In this document: piece after piece, positions 8,507 to 18,033 of the stretch
Layout of the letters: each line of letters starts with the position of its first letter
Numbering within the stretch: position 1 is the first letter of the stretch
NCBI RefSeq assembly: GCF_001693485.1
Contig: NZ_MAXC01000004.1
Coordinates: 1-64,000, forward strand
Origin: Bradyrhizobium sp. LMTR 3
GTDB lineage: Bacteria; Pseudomonadota; Alphaproteobacteria; Rhizobiales; Xanthobacteraceae
Direction of reading: 5' to 3'
DNA length: 64,000 nucleotides
Made by a program: the position numbers and the translations under genes
Notes under the pieces: model-generated
What the model was told of the DNA's origin: nothing
The model's database searches: none
What the model saw: only the letters and a program-made list of their open reading frames with translations

Positions 8507-11500
8507 TCAATGCGCCTCGTCCCAATTATTAGCCGCCCGCGCATCGACCTGCAGCGGCACCGAGAGCGCCACCGCCGGGAACGGCGCGTCTTGCATGACG
8601 TGCTGGACCACCGGCAGCGTCGCCGCCACTTCGTCGTCGGGCACCTCGAAGATCAGTTCGTCATGCACCTGCAACAGCATCTGCGCCGACAGCTTCTTCT
8701 CCGCCAGCACATCTTCCATCCGGATCATGGCGCGGCGGATGATGTCGGCGGCGGTGCCTTGCAGGCGCGCGTTGATTGCGGCGCGCTCGTTGAAGGAGCG
8801 GATCGAGGCGTTGGAGGCCTTGATGTCGGGGTAATGGCATTTGCGCCCGAACAGGGTCAGCACATAACCATTGGTGCGGCAGAAATCCCGTGTCTCGTCC
8901 ATGTAAGCGCGGATGCCCGGGAAGCGCTCGAAGTACTTCTTGATGTAGGCCGAGGCTTCCTCGCGGGCGATGCCGAGCTGGTTGGCAAGTCCGAATGCCG
9001 AGATGCCGTAGATGATGCCGAAATTGATCGCCTTCGCGCGCCGCCGCACTTCGCCCGGCATGTCCTTGATCGGCACGCCGAACATTTCGGACGCCGTCAT
9101 GGCGTGAATGTCGAGCCCGTCGCGGAACGCCTGCTTCAAAACGGGGATGTCGGCAATCTCGGCCAAGAGCCGCAATTCGATCTGCGAATAGTCCGCCGAA
9201 ACCAGCTTGTGCCCGGGCGTAGCGATAAAGGCGCGGCGGATCTTGCGGCCGTCCTCGGTGCGAACCGGAATGTTCTGCAGGTTTGGCTCGTTGGATGACA
9301 GCCGCCCCGTGGTAGTCGCGGCCAGCGCGTAGGTCGTGTGCACGCGGTGGGTCTGCGGATGCACGTAATTCGGCAGCGCGTCGGTATAGGTCGATTTCAG
9401 TTTCGAGACCTGGCGCCATTCCAGAATCTTCTTCGGGAATTCATGACCCTGTTCGGCGAGTTCGTCGAGGATCTGCGCCGAGGTCGACCACGCCCCGGTC
9501 TTGGTCTTGGTGCCGCCGGGAATGCCCATCTTGCCGAAGATGATGTCGCCGATCTGCTTGGGACTGCCGACATTGATCGGTTCGCCGGCGATCTCCTGCA
9601 ACTCGGCCTCGACGCGCGCCGCGGTCTGGGCGAAATCGCCCGACAGCCGCGACAGCACCTGGCGGTCGATCGAAATGCCGCGCCGCTCCATCCGCGCCAG
9701 CACGGTGGCCAGCGGCCGCTCCAGGGTCTCGTAGACCGTCATCATGTGCTCCGCGGCGAGCCGTGGTCTGAGCACGCGATGCAGCCGCAGGATCACGTCG
9801 GCGCTTTCGGCCGAATAGACGGCCGCCTTGTCGATCGCGACCTGGTCGAAGGTCAGCTTGTTCTTGCCGTTGCCGATCAGCTCGCTTTCGCTCGTGACGG
9901 CATGGCCAAACCAACGTTCGGCGAGCGACCCCAGCGCATGTGAATTGCGTCCGGCGTCGAGCGCGTACGACATCAACTGCGCGTCGTCGACGTTACACAG
10001 GGTGACGCCGTGCTGCGCCAGCATCACGGCGCTGAACTTGATGTCGAAGCCGATCTTGAGAATGCCAGGCGATTCCAACAGCGGCTGCAGCGCCGCCAGC
10101 GCCTCGGCGGCCGTAATCTGGTCCGGCGCGAGGCCAGCGTCGAACAGGCCTGCGCCGCCGCCGGATTGCTTGTGCGTGAGTGGAATATAGCAGGCGTCGT
10201 TTGGCGCCAGCGCCAGCGCGATACCGCAGATGTCGGCCTGCATTGGATCGTCCGAGCTCGCCTTGGCGACGATCGCAAACATGCCGGCGTCATAGGCCCG
10301 CGCAACCCAGGCATTGAGCGCATCGAACGTGCGGATGGTCTGGTACTTGGTCCGATCGACCGGCAGTTTTCGCGCGGCCTCCGCGCGGACCGCGGCCAGC
10401 GATATCGGCGTACCCTTGTGGCTCGCCGCCTTGTCCTGCTTGTCGCCGCCGGTCTTGCCCGGTGCGGCGCCGGCTTTGCCGGCGGGAGGACTGTCGAACA
10501 GCGTCGCGCCTTCGACATAGCCCTCCGGCTTCTTGCCCGATGGCGGCACCGCGAAGACACTGGCGCCGCTCTTGTTGCCTGCATCCGGCTCGATATCGGC
10601 GGGATCGATCTGCGAATATTCAGCGACACGGCGGGTAAGGGTGGAGAATTCCATCGCCTTGAGGAAGGCGATCAGCTTGCGCGCATCCGGCTCATGTACG
10701 GCAAGGTCATCGAGCGGCACTTCGAGATCGACCTTGTCGTCGAGCAGCACCAGTTGCCGCGAGATCCGCGCCTTCTCGGCGTTCTCGAGCAGCGCCTCGC
10801 GCCGCTTCGGCTGCTTGATCTCGCCGGCGCGCTGCAGCAGCGTTTCCAGGTCGCCATATTCGACGATCAGTTGCGCCGCGGTCTTGACGCCGATGCCGGG
10901 CACGCCCGGCACGTTGTCGGTGGAATCGCCGGCCAAGGCCTGTACCTCGACGACTTTTTCCGGTGGAACGCCGAATTTCTCGATCACCTCGGCGACCCCG
11001 AGGCGCCGGTCCTTCATGGTGTCGTACATGGTGACGCAGTCGGTCACGAGCTGCATCAAGTCCTTGTCCGAGGACACGATGGTGGCAGTAGCGCCGCGCT
11101 CGCAGGCGATGCGGACATAGGTCGCGATCAGATCGTCGGCCTCGAATCCGACCTGCTCCAGGCAGGGCAGGTCGAAGGCGCGCACGGCTTCGCGGATCAG
11201 GGCAAATTGCGGGATCAGGTCGTCCGGCGCCGGCGGCCGATGCGCCTTGTAATCGGGATAGAGCTTGTTGCGGAACGTGATTTCCGACTTGTCGAACACG
11301 ACCGCCAGATGTGTCGGCCGGTTATCCTCGGGCATCTCGCGGAGCAGCTTCCACAGCATGTTGCAGAAGCCGAGCACGGCATTGACCTGCAGTCCGTCGG
11401 ATTTGCGGTTCAAGGGCGGCAGCGCGTGGTAGGCACGGAAAATGTAGCCGGAACCGTCGACCAGGAAGACGTGATCGCCCTTGCCTGGACTTTTGGCGGG

Positions 11501-11566
11501 GGCCTTCTTGGCAGGGGCCTTGGCGGGAACGGGTTTGGCGGCGGCTTTGGGGGCTGTTTTCGGCAT
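8507..11566 (-). CDS. polA: DNA polymerase I
   Basis: 1019 residues. Repair and Okazaki-fragment polymerase. A lysine/alanine/proline-rich tail (1-30) precedes the 5'-3' exonuclease (about 31-320: FEADDLIATYVR, SSDKDLMQLV). A low-complexity linker (about 320-400) leads to the 3'-5' exonuclease-like domain (about 405-600) and the polymerase domain (about 610-1019: ADYSQIELRLLAEI at 791, LQVHDELIFEV at 965). In the proofreading domain the carboxylates that bind metal in the E. coli enzyme are gone: the DxE site reads AIVAKAS (V433, K435), and S512 and S588 replace the other two aspartates, while Y584 remains. Polymerase and 5' nuclease sites look intact. Confidence 0.95.
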   Translation of the reverse strand: MPKTAPKAAAKPVPAKAPAKKAPAKSPGKGDHVFLVDGSGYIFRAYHALPPLNRKSDGLQVNAVLGFCNMLWKLLREMPEDNRPTHLAVVFDKSEITFRNKLYPDYKAHRPPAPDDLIPQFALIREAVRAFDLPCLEQVGFEADDLIATYVRIACERGATATIVSSDKDLMQLVTDCVTMYDTMKDRRLGVAEVIEKFGVPPEKVVEVQALAGDSTDNVPGVPGIGVKTAAQLIVEYGDLETLLQRAGEIKQPKRREALLENAEKARISRQLVLLDDKVDLEVPLDDLAVHEPDARKLIAFLKAMEFSTLTRRVAEYSQIDPADIEPDAGNKSGASVFAVPPSGKKPEGYVEGATLFDSPPAGKAGAAPGKTGGDKQDKAASHKGTPISLAAVRAEAARKLPVDRTKYQTIRTFDALNAWVARAYDAGMFAIVAKASSDDPMQADICGIALALAPNDACYIPLTHKQSGGGAGLFDAGLAPDQITAAEALAALQPLLESPGILKIGFDIKFSAVMLAQHGVTLCNVDDAQLMSYALDAGRNSHALGSLAERWFGHAVTSESELIGNGKNKLTFDQVAIDKAAVYSAESADVILRLHRVLRPRLAAEHMMTVYETLERPLATVLARMERRGISIDRQVLSRLSGDFAQTAARVEAELQEIAGEPINVGSPKQIGDIIFGKMGIPGGTKTKTGAWSTSAQILDELAEQGHEFPKKILEWRQVSKLKSTYTDALPNYVHPQTHRVHTTYALAATTTGRLSSNEPNLQNIPVRTEDGRKIRRAFIATPGHKLVSADYSQIELRLLAEIADIPVLKQAFRDGLDIHAMTASEMFGVPIKDMPGEVRRRAKAINFGIIYGISAFGLANQLGIAREEASAYIKKYFERFPGIRAYMDETRDFCRTNGYVLTLFGRKCHYPDIKASNASIRSFNERAAINARLQGTAADIIRRAMIRMEDVLAEKKLSAQMLLQVHDELIFEVPDDEVAATLPVVQHVMQDAPFPAVALSVPLQVDARAANNWDEAH

Positions 11567-11654
11567 GGCCGAAATTTAGGGATTTTTGCGCGGATTGACA
11601 GCCTTGGGAGAGGGATTTTGAACCCAATACACACCCGTCGTCACCCGCACAGCC

Positions 11655-11754
11655 GTCATCACCCGCGCAAGCGGGTGATCCAGTACGCCGAGGCGGTCGT
11701 GTTCAACCGAGGAGGTCCGGAGTACTGGGTCGCCCGGTCGAGCCGGGCGATGAC
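11655..11754. repeat. Palindromic repeat, family A with two unlike arms
   Basis: The left arm has the stem CCCGC/GCGGG while the right arm has GCCCGG/CCGGGC; both keep the CCAGTA/TACTGG core. It lies between the start of polA and the stop of the acyltransferase gene (23 bp). The unlike arms show that each hairpin can change or be exchanged independently. Confidence 0.85.
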
Positions 11755-11777
11755 ACCGGAATATTTGGATACGAAGC

Positions 11778-12830
11778 CTACTCCGCCGGCTGCAGCGCCG
11801 GCGCGGCCTTTTTCGGTGCGATCCAGAACGCGGCCGGGCGTTCGAACAGGAAGTTCGCCCGTAGCGCCAGCGCCAGGCGCCAGATCACCACTGCCCCCGC
11901 GACGCCCGCGACCGTCACGATCAGCGAGACCATTCCGATATCGGCGATCAGGCCGGTCTTCAAAAGCAGCGTTCGGGTCACCGCCATCGGCAGGAAGAAG
12001 GCGAGATAGATGACGATGGAATGCTCGCCGCAATAGCGCAGGAAATTCAGCCACTGCATGCGCGCCAGCAGCGTGCCCATGACGATGATGGCGCCGGCGC
12101 CCGCAAAGCCAAGTGCCAGCGAAACGAGCGGCCATTCGTCAAAGCCGGATACGACCAGCGCGCCGTTGACGAGCGTCCACAACGCGACGCCCACGAGTGC
12201 GAGGGCCGGGCGTACCCGCGCGCGGTCCGACAAAGCGAACACGTAATTGGCAAACAGGTAGCCGGAATAGAAATAGACGAAACGCCCGCAGAATTCGTCG
12301 ATCACGGTCCAGCCGGTCGTGATATGCGCCATCTCGAGCGCCGCAGCCGCGAGCCAGACCGCAAGCGGCGGGACGCCACGCAACAGTTTTGTGACAACGA
12401 AGAACACCGGCAACAAATAAATGAACCACAGCGTGCCGAACGGCTCGATGAAGGATTCCAGATACATGAATCCGACATGCCGCCAACCCGATTCAGCGGC
12501 GAAGCCAGGAGCCTTGAAGCCGAACTGGATCGTCACCCACAGCACATAGAAGTAAGCGAAGTGCAGCACCTTGCGGTCGAGATAGGTGCGCCAGTCACGG
12601 TCGATGACAACGGCAAGAAACAGGCCCGAAATCAGGAAGAAATCCGGCATCCGGAACGGCTTTGCGAACATCACGAACGCATGCATGAAGCCGCTCTCGC
12701 CGGCCGCCGCTTCGACCCCCAGCACCGAATGCATCATCACCACCATGACGATGCAGATACCCTTGGCGTAATCCACCCAGTCGATGCGGGTGGAGCGTTC
12801 CGTGACGGCGGATGTACCGTTTGAAGTCAT
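11778..12830 (-). CDS. Acyltransferase family 3 membrane protein
   Basis: 350 residues with about ten hydrophobic segments. The opening IDWVDYAKGICIVMVVMMHS is the hallmark of the acyltransferase 3 / OpgC-like fold, in which the conserved histidine lies at the membrane face; these enzymes acylate sugars or lipids of the envelope. SKPFRMP-type loop (FAKPFRMPDFFLISGLFL) and the HSIVIYLAFFLPM segment also match. An AAGGGA site precedes the ATG. Its neighbour ugd is transcribed divergently, which fits but does not prove a role in surface polysaccharide. Confidence 0.8.
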   Translation of the reverse strand: MTSNGTSAVTERSTRIDWVDYAKGICIVMVVMMHSVLGVEAAAGESGFMHAFVMFAKPFRMPDFFLISGLFLAVVIDRDWRTYLDRKVLHFAYFYVLWVTIQFGFKAPGFAAESGWRHVGFMYLESFIEPFGTLWFIYLLPVFFVVTKLLRGVPPLAVWLAAAALEMAHITTGWTVIDEFCGRFVYFYSGYLFANYVFALSDRARVRPALALVGVALWTLVNGALVVSGFDEWPLVSLALGFAGAGAIIVMGTLLARMQWLNFLRYCGEHSIVIYLAFFLPMAVTRTLLLKTGLIADIGMVSLIVTVAGVAGAVVIWRLALALRANFLFERPAAFWIAPKKAAPALQPAE

Positions 12831-13010
12831 CGGTGTCCCTTTTCGGCGCGAGGCGGCCGCATCTTCGGCCCGATCCGTTGCTTTCTTCTTTATCCATACA
12901 AATCACATGCCGGGATCGGGCGCTTTTTCCGGTTTCCCCTTTGATGAAAAATGCTCTAAGACGCCCGCAAAATCAGGATTGGCGTTAACCATCAAATACG
13001 GATTGTTTTC

Positions 13011-14327
13011 ATGCGAATCGCCATGATTGGCACGGGCTATGTGGGTCTGGTATCCGGCGTCTGCTTTGCCGATTTCGGCCACCAGGTCACCTGCGTGGAC
13101 AAGGACGCCGGCAAGATCGAAGCCCTGCGCGGAGGCGAGATCCCGATTTTCGAGCCCGGGCTCGACGCGCTGGTGGCCTCCAACGTCAAGGCCAAGCGGC
13201 TGGATTTCACCACGGACCTGACCGCGCCGGTGGCGGAAGCCGACGCCGTCTTCATTGCGGTCGGAACGCCCTCGCGGCGTGGCGACGGCCATGCCGACCT
13301 CACTTACGTCTACAGCGCCGCGCGCGAAATCGCGGCGGCGCTGTCGGGCTTCACGGTGGTAGTGACCAAATCGACCGTGCCGGTCGGCACTGGCGATGAG
13401 GTCGAACGATTGATCCGCGAAGCCAATCCGTCTGCCGACGTCGTGGTCGCCTCCAATCCGGAATTTTTGCGCGAGGGCGCCGCGATCCGCGACTTCAAAT
13501 TCCCCGACCGTATCGTGGTCGGGACTGACGACGAACGCGGGCGCAAGGTGCTCGGCGACGTCTACCGGCCGCTGTCGCTGAACCAGGCGCCGTTGATGTT
13601 CACCACGCGGCGCACCGCTGAACTGATCAAGTACGCGGCCAACGCGTTCCTCGCCACCAAGATCACCTTCATCAACGAGATTGCCGATCTCTCGGAAAAA
13701 GTAGGCGCCGACGTGCAGCAAGTCGCGCGCGGCATCGGGCTCGACAACCGCATCGGCTCAAAATTCCTGCATGCGGGTCCGGGCTTCGGCGGCTCCTGCT
13801 TTCCGAAGGATACCCGCGCGCTGGTCAAGATCGCGCAGGACCATGACGTGCAACTGCGCATCGTCGAGGCCGTGCTCGGTGTCAACGACATCAGAAAGCG
13901 CGCGATGGCACGCAAGGTGTCGAATGCCGCCGGCAACCTGCGCGGCAAGACGGTCGCGGTGCTCGGTCTCACCTTCAAACCCGACACCGACGACATGCGC
14001 GAGGCGCCGTCGATTCCGCTCGTCACCGGGCTGCTCGACATGGGCGCGAAAGTGCGCGCGCACGATCCGGTCGGCATGGAGCAGGCGAAGAAGGAACTGC
14101 CCGAGATCGAATATTGCACCGACCCTTACGAATGCGCACGCGGCGCCGATGCGCTGGTGATCGTCACCGAGTGGGTCCAGTTCCGGGCGCTTGATCTGGA
14201 GCGCCTGAAGAATGAAATGGCGCAGCCCGTCGTGGTCGACCTGCGCAACATCTATCGCCCCGAGGACATGGCCGCGCAGGGCTTCACGTACGAGAGTGTC
14301 GGACGACCGGCTGAGCCGAAGGTGTAG
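13011..14327 (+). CDS. ugd: UDP-glucose 6-dehydrogenase
   Basis: 438 residues. Oxidises UDP-glucose twice with NAD to UDP-glucuronate, a precursor of exopolysaccharide and lipopolysaccharide. The N-terminal Rossmann motif is MIGTGYVGLVSG (residues 5-16), the catalytic cysteine is C263 in GGSCFPKDT, and the C-terminal UDP-binding domain starts near 300 with GLTFKPDTDDMREAPS. All key residues are present. In Bradyrhizobiaceae it is also called rkpK or udg. The upstream region 12831-13010 holds the divergent control region with the acyltransferase. Confidence 0.95.
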   Translation: MRIAMIGTGYVGLVSGVCFADFGHQVTCVDKDAGKIEALRGGEIPIFEPGLDALVASNVKAKRLDFTTDLTAPVAEADAVFIAVGTPSRRGDGHADLTYVYSAAREIAAALSGFTVVVTKSTVPVGTGDEVERLIREANPSADVVVASNPEFLREGAAIRDFKFPDRIVVGTDDERGRKVLGDVYRPLSLNQAPLMFTTRRTAELIKYAANAFLATKITFINEIADLSEKVGADVQQVARGIGLDNRIGSKFLHAGPGFGGSCFPKDTRALVKIAQDHDVQLRIVEAVLGVNDIRKRAMARKVSNAAGNLRGKTVAVLGLTFKPDTDDMREAPSIPLVTGLLDMGAKVRAHDPVGMEQAKKELPEIEYCTDPYECARGADALVIVTEWVQFRALDLERLKNEMAQPVVVDLRNIYRPEDMAAQGFTYESVGRPAEPKV

Positions 14328-14341
14328 CCGCAACCACAGTT

Positions 14342-14433
14342 GTCATACCCCGCGCAGGCGGGGTATCCAGTACGCACGGTCTTCGTCAGTAGCGTCTGCG
14401 TTTACTGGATCACCCGCTTTCGCGGGTGATGAC
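14342..14433. repeat. Palindromic repeat, family A
   Basis: The left arm has the stem CCCCGC/GCGGGG followed by ATCCAGTACG, and the right arm has TTACTGGATC followed by CCCGC/GCGGG. It fills most of the gap between ugd (14 bp away) and hrpB, ending only 12 bp before the hrpB start codon, so the hairpin could affect hrpB translation. Confidence 0.88.
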
Positions 14434-14445
14434 GGATGAGAGATT

Positions 14446-17106
14446 TTGCCTCTTACCTTCGACACGCCTCTCCCGATTGACGCGGTGCTCGACGAGCTCG
14501 GGCGCACGCTCGCGGCCAACAACGCGGCGGTGCTGGTGGCGCCTCCAGGGGCCGGCAAGACCACGCGCGTGCCGCTGGCGCTGCTCGATGCTCCGTGGCT
14601 GAAGCACAAGAAGATCATCGTGCTGGAGCCGCGGCGGATCGCGGCGCGGGCCAGCGCCGAACGAATGGCGCGGACGCTCGGCGAGCGGGCAGGGGAGACC
14701 GTCGGCTATCGCGTCCGCTTCGGCTCCAAGATCTCGCGCGCGACCCGGATCGAGGTGGTCACCGAGGGCATCTTTTCACGCCAGATTCTCGATGATCCCG
14801 AGTTGAACGGCGTTGCCGCCGTACTGTTCGATGAATTTCACGAGCGTTCGCTCGACGCCGATCTGGGGCTCGCGCTCGCCCGCGATGCGCAGACCGGCCT
14901 GCGCGAGGACCTGCGCATCCTCGTGATGTCGGCGACACTCGACGGCGCAAGGGTCGGCAAACTGCTCGGCGATGCACCAGTGGTTGCCAGCGAAGGCCGC
15001 GCTTTTCCGGTGGAGACGCGTTATCTCGGCCGCAAGGCCGATGCGCCGATCGAGCGGCAGATGGCCGATGCGATCGCGACCGCGCTGCGTGCCGATTCCG
15101 GCTCGGTGCTGGCGTTTCTGCCGGGCGCCGCCGAAATCCGCCGTACGCAGAATTTTCTCGGCGAGCGGGTTCATGACGCAAGCGTCGAGATCGTGCCGCT
15201 GTTTGGCGCGCTGGAAGCCGCCGTGCAGGACCGCGCCATCGCGCCGGCACCGAAGGGGCAACGCAAAGTCGTGCTGGCGACTTCGATCGCCGAGACCTCG
15301 CTCACCATCGAGGGCGTCCGCATCGTCGTCGATTCCGGCCTGGCGCGGGTGCCGCGTTACGAGCCCGATATCGGCCTGACGCGGCTGGAGACCGTGCGCG
15401 CCTCGCGCGCCGCGGTCGACCAGCGGCGCGGCCGCGCCGGCCGCACCGAGCCCGGCGTGTGCTACCGGCTGTGGGACGAGCCGCAGACGGCCTCCCTTAC
15501 CGCCTACACCCAGCCCGAAATTCTTTCGGCCGATCTTTCCTCGCTGGTGCTCGATCTCGCGCAATGGGGCGTCCGCGATCTGGCGACGCTGGCGTTTCTC
15601 GATCCCCCGCCGGCGCCGGCATTGAAGGAAGCCGGCAGCCTGCTTCTCGAACTCGGCGCTCTCGATGGCGACGGCCGCATCACCGCAGAGGGCAAGAGCC
15701 TGCGTGCGCTGGCGCTGCCGCCGCGGCTGGCGCGCATGATCGTGGATTCGCACCGGCTGGGCGCGGGCGAGGAGGCCGCCGAAATTGCCGCTGTTCTCAC
15801 CGAGCGCGGCCTCGGCGGCGACAGCGTCGATCTCGACCACCGGCTCGATCAGTTCCGCCGCGACCGCTCGCTGCGCGCCAGTAGCGCGCGCAGTCTAGCG
15901 CAACGATGGGCGCAGCAGGTGGCGGCGACGGAAGGCACTAATGAGTCGGCTCTTTCTTCTCCCTCCCCCCTTGCGGGGTCCGAGGCGAGCGAAGCTCGCT
16001 CTCGAGGCCGGGGAGAGGGGGCCACACGGGCAGTCTTTCCTGCGGCCACCCCTTCCCCCAACCTCGAGAGCGAGCTTCGCTCGCCTCGGACCCCGCAAGG
16101 GGGAGGGGAGCCCTACCGTTCTCGCTCGCCTAACGATGAAATCTCGACCGGCGTCATGCTCGCACTGGCCTTTCCCGATCGCGTCGCCCGCAACCGCGGC
16201 AACGGCAGTTTCGTGCTCGCCAACGGCCGTGGTGCTGCCGTCGAACAAGCCTCGTCGCTGGCGCGCGCGCCCTACATCGCCGTTGCCGAACTGACCGGCA
16301 CGGCTGCGCAGGGACGCATTCTGCTGGCAGCACCGATCGCGCAAGGAGATATCGAATCGCATTTCGCCGATCAGATCGAAAGCACCGAAGAGATTTCGTT
16401 CGATCGCGGCGCGATGGCGCTGCGTGCGCGCCGCAAGCGGACGCTGCACGCAATCACGTTGTCGGAAGCGCCGATGGCGCTGTCGCCGTCGGCAGAGACC
16501 GCACGCATCTTCGCTGCGGGCTTGGTCGCCGCCGGGTTCGATAAGCTGCCGTGGTCGAAATCGCTGAAGCAATGGCGCGACCGCGTGATGTTCCTGCGCA
16601 AGGCGGAAGGTGAGGGGTGGCCCGATCTATCGGATGCTGAGCTGGCAGCCCAGGCCGAGAACTGGCTGGTGCCCGCGCTCTACGACAAGACCTCGCTGAA
16701 GGATTTTTCCCCCGGCGATTTCTCGGATGCGCTGATGACGATGTTGCCATGGGAATTGCGCGCGCGACTGGAGCGCGAGGCGCCGACGCATTTCGAGGCT
16801 CCGACCGGCACCATGCTCGCGATCGACTACGAGGCCGAGCAGGGCCCGACCATTGCCGTTCGCCTGCAGGAACTGTTCGGGCTCAACACCCATCCTGCGA
16901 TCGCCAAAGGCAAGGTACCGCTGGTGCTGGAATTGCTGTCCCCGGCACAGCGCCCGGTGCAGGTGACGCGCGACCTTCCAGGCTTCTGGCGCGGCAGCTA
17001 TGCGGCCGTGCGTTCCGACCTGCGCGGCCGTTATCCCCGCCACCCCTGGCCGGAAGACCCGGCCACCGCGCTGCCGACCCGCCGGGTCAAGCCGCGCGGG
17101 ACGTGA
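14446..17106 (+). CDS. hrpB: ATP-dependent helicase HrpB with an in-frame palindromic insert
   Basis: 886 residues; DEAH-box RNA helicase-like protein of the HrpB family. Walker A PPGAGKTTRVPLALL (about residues 28-42), DEFHERSLDADL, MSATLDGARV and the C-terminal RecA lobe motif VDQRRGRAGR are intact, followed by the helicase-associated and HrpB-specific C-terminal domains (PWELRARLEREAPTHFEAPTG). Residues about 505-555 are encoded by a 152-bp palindrome (15959-16110) and are rich in Ser, Pro, Arg and Gly, unlike anything else in the protein. Reading frame is kept across it. The start is a TTG just after a family A repeat. The E. coli family member is dispensable, so impact is uncertain. Confidence 0.92.
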   Translation: MPLTFDTPLPIDAVLDELGRTLAANNAAVLVAPPGAGKTTRVPLALLDAPWLKHKKIIVLEPRRIAARASAERMARTLGERAGETVGYRVRFGSKISRATRIEVVTEGIFSRQILDDPELNGVAAVLFDEFHERSLDADLGLALARDAQTGLREDLRILVMSATLDGARVGKLLGDAPVVASEGRAFPVETRYLGRKADAPIERQMADAIATALRADSGSVLAFLPGAAEIRRTQNFLGERVHDASVEIVPLFGALEAAVQDRAIAPAPKGQRKVVLATSIAETSLTIEGVRIVVDSGLARVPRYEPDIGLTRLETVRASRAAVDQRRGRAGRTEPGVCYRLWDEPQTASLTAYTQPEILSADLSSLVLDLAQWGVRDLATLAFLDPPPAPALKEAGSLLLELGALDGDGRITAEGKSLRALALPPRLARMIVDSHRLGAGEEAAEIAAVLTERGLGGDSVDLDHRLDQFRRDRSLRASSARSLAQRWAQQVAATEGTNESALSSPSPLAGSEASEARSRGRGEGATRAVFPAATPSPNLESELRSPRTPQGGGEPYRSRSPNDEISTGVMLALAFPDRVARNRGNGSFVLANGRGAAVEQASSLARAPYIAVAELTGTAAQGRILLAAPIAQGDIESHFADQIESTEEISFDRGAMALRARRKRTLHAITLSEAPMALSPSAETARIFAAGLVAAGFDKLPWSKSLKQWRDRVMFLRKAEGEGWPDLSDAELAAQAENWLVPALYDKTSLKDFSPGDFSDALMTMLPWELRARLEREAPTHFEAPTGTMLAIDYEAEQGPTIAVRLQELFGLNTHPAIAKGKVPLVLELLSPAQRPVQVTRDLPGFWRGSYAAVRSDLRGRYPRHPWPEDPATALPTRRVKPRGT
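15959..16110. repeat. Palindromic repeat inserted in frame inside hrpB (family D)
   Basis: Two inverted arms of about 60 bp, from 15959 and to 16110, share CCTTGCGGGGTCCGAGGCGA and its complement, with a spacer of about 25 bp. The outer sequence (runs of C and G around TTGCGGGG/CCCCGCAA) resembles the intergenic repeat at 37461-37597. It lies wholly within the hrpB reading frame and adds about 50 residues without a stop. Confidence 0.85.
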
Positions 17107-17121
17107 GGGGCTCTCCGGGCT

Positions 17122-17276
17122 GTCATTGCCGGGCTTGCCGCCTTCGCCAAAGCTTCGGCGGCCGAGCGCATCCTTGGCCCGGCGGAGCCTTGGCGGAGAC
17201 GGGACCCGGCAATCCATCCTCTGAGAGAGACCTTTGTTGAGGATTGATGGATACGCGGGTCAAGCCCGCGTATGAC
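17122..17276. repeat. Composite palindromic repeat downstream of hrpB
   Basis: Outer arms GTCATTGCCGGG at the left and a CGCGGGtcaaGCCCGCG hairpin with TATGAC at the right enclose ATCCAT/ATGGAT half-sites and a second palindromic segment (17141-17205 region, CTTCGCC/GGCGGAG). It starts 15 bp after the hrpB stop and looks like a mosaic of two repeat families. Confidence 0.7.
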
Positions 17277-17400
17277 GATTTCGCCGCATTAACACTTCAC
17301 TCATCCTTTTCATCAAAATGACAGGCGCGGTCATCGCCGTTAGTCGCGGCTTGGCGGCTGGCGTGGTGATATCGGCGGTCTGGCAGTCGAGTGTGGCGTG

Positions 17401-17916
17401 ATGCGTAACCTGATGATCCTTGCCGCCGTCCTGGTCGGCCTCGGCACCTACATGGCGCAGATGGCAGACAAGATGTCGCCGGCCTCGGCCTCCGCCAGCA
17501 CGTCGCCTCAAAAAGCTCCCGTGCAAACGGTCGCGCAAGCCTCCGGCCGCAGCCTCGACATTCCCCGCGATGCGCGCGGCCATTTCCAGACCGACGGCCG
17601 CATCGACGGGCAACGCATCAACTTCATGGTCGACACCGGCGCCTCGCTGGTGGCGCTGAACGAAAAGTCGGCGGCGCGGTTTGGCCTGCGTCCCTCGCGC
17701 AGCGACTACAACGCGACCGTCACCACTGCCAACGGCACCATCAAGGCCGCACGTACGCGGCTTGCCATGATCGAACTCGGCGGCCTTGTGGTGCGCGACG
17801 TCGACGCCGTGGTGTTGCCGGACGAGGCGCTGTCCGAAAATCTGCTCGGCCTGTCGTTCCTGTCGAAGCTGAAGCGCTTCGAATACGCCAACGGCAGAAT
17901 GGTGCTGGAACAGTAA
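17401..17916 (+). CDS. Clan AA aspartic protease, retropepsin-like, membrane-anchored
   Basis: 171 residues. One N-terminal hydrophobic segment (about 3-20) anchors it in the inner membrane, with a low-complexity linker to about 60 and a single retropepsin-like domain (about 65-171). The catalytic motif is MVDTGASLVALN, and the second conserved stretch is ENLLGLSFLSKLKRFEYANGRMVL. With one Asp-Thr-Gly per chain it should act as a dimer, as in the TIGR02281 family. The physiological substrate is unknown. The start is the ATG at 17401; the codon before it (GTG) is an alternative. Confidence 0.85.
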   Translation: MRNLMILAAVLVGLGTYMAQMADKMSPASASASTSPQKAPVQTVAQASGRSLDIPRDARGHFQTDGRIDGQRINFMVDTGASLVALNEKSAARFGLRPSRSDYNATVTTANGTIKAARTRLAMIELGGLVVRDVDAVVLPDEALSENLLGLSFLSKLKRFEYANGRMVLEQ

Positions 17917-18033
17917 GGTTACCCGGCTACCAAACCGCCGCAATTGACCGTCAAAACGCGTCGGCCCGCCTATCGCCCGGCCTGCGCTTTCGCTATGGCT
18001 GCGGTTCCCTCGCTTTCATGACAAGGCTACCCC

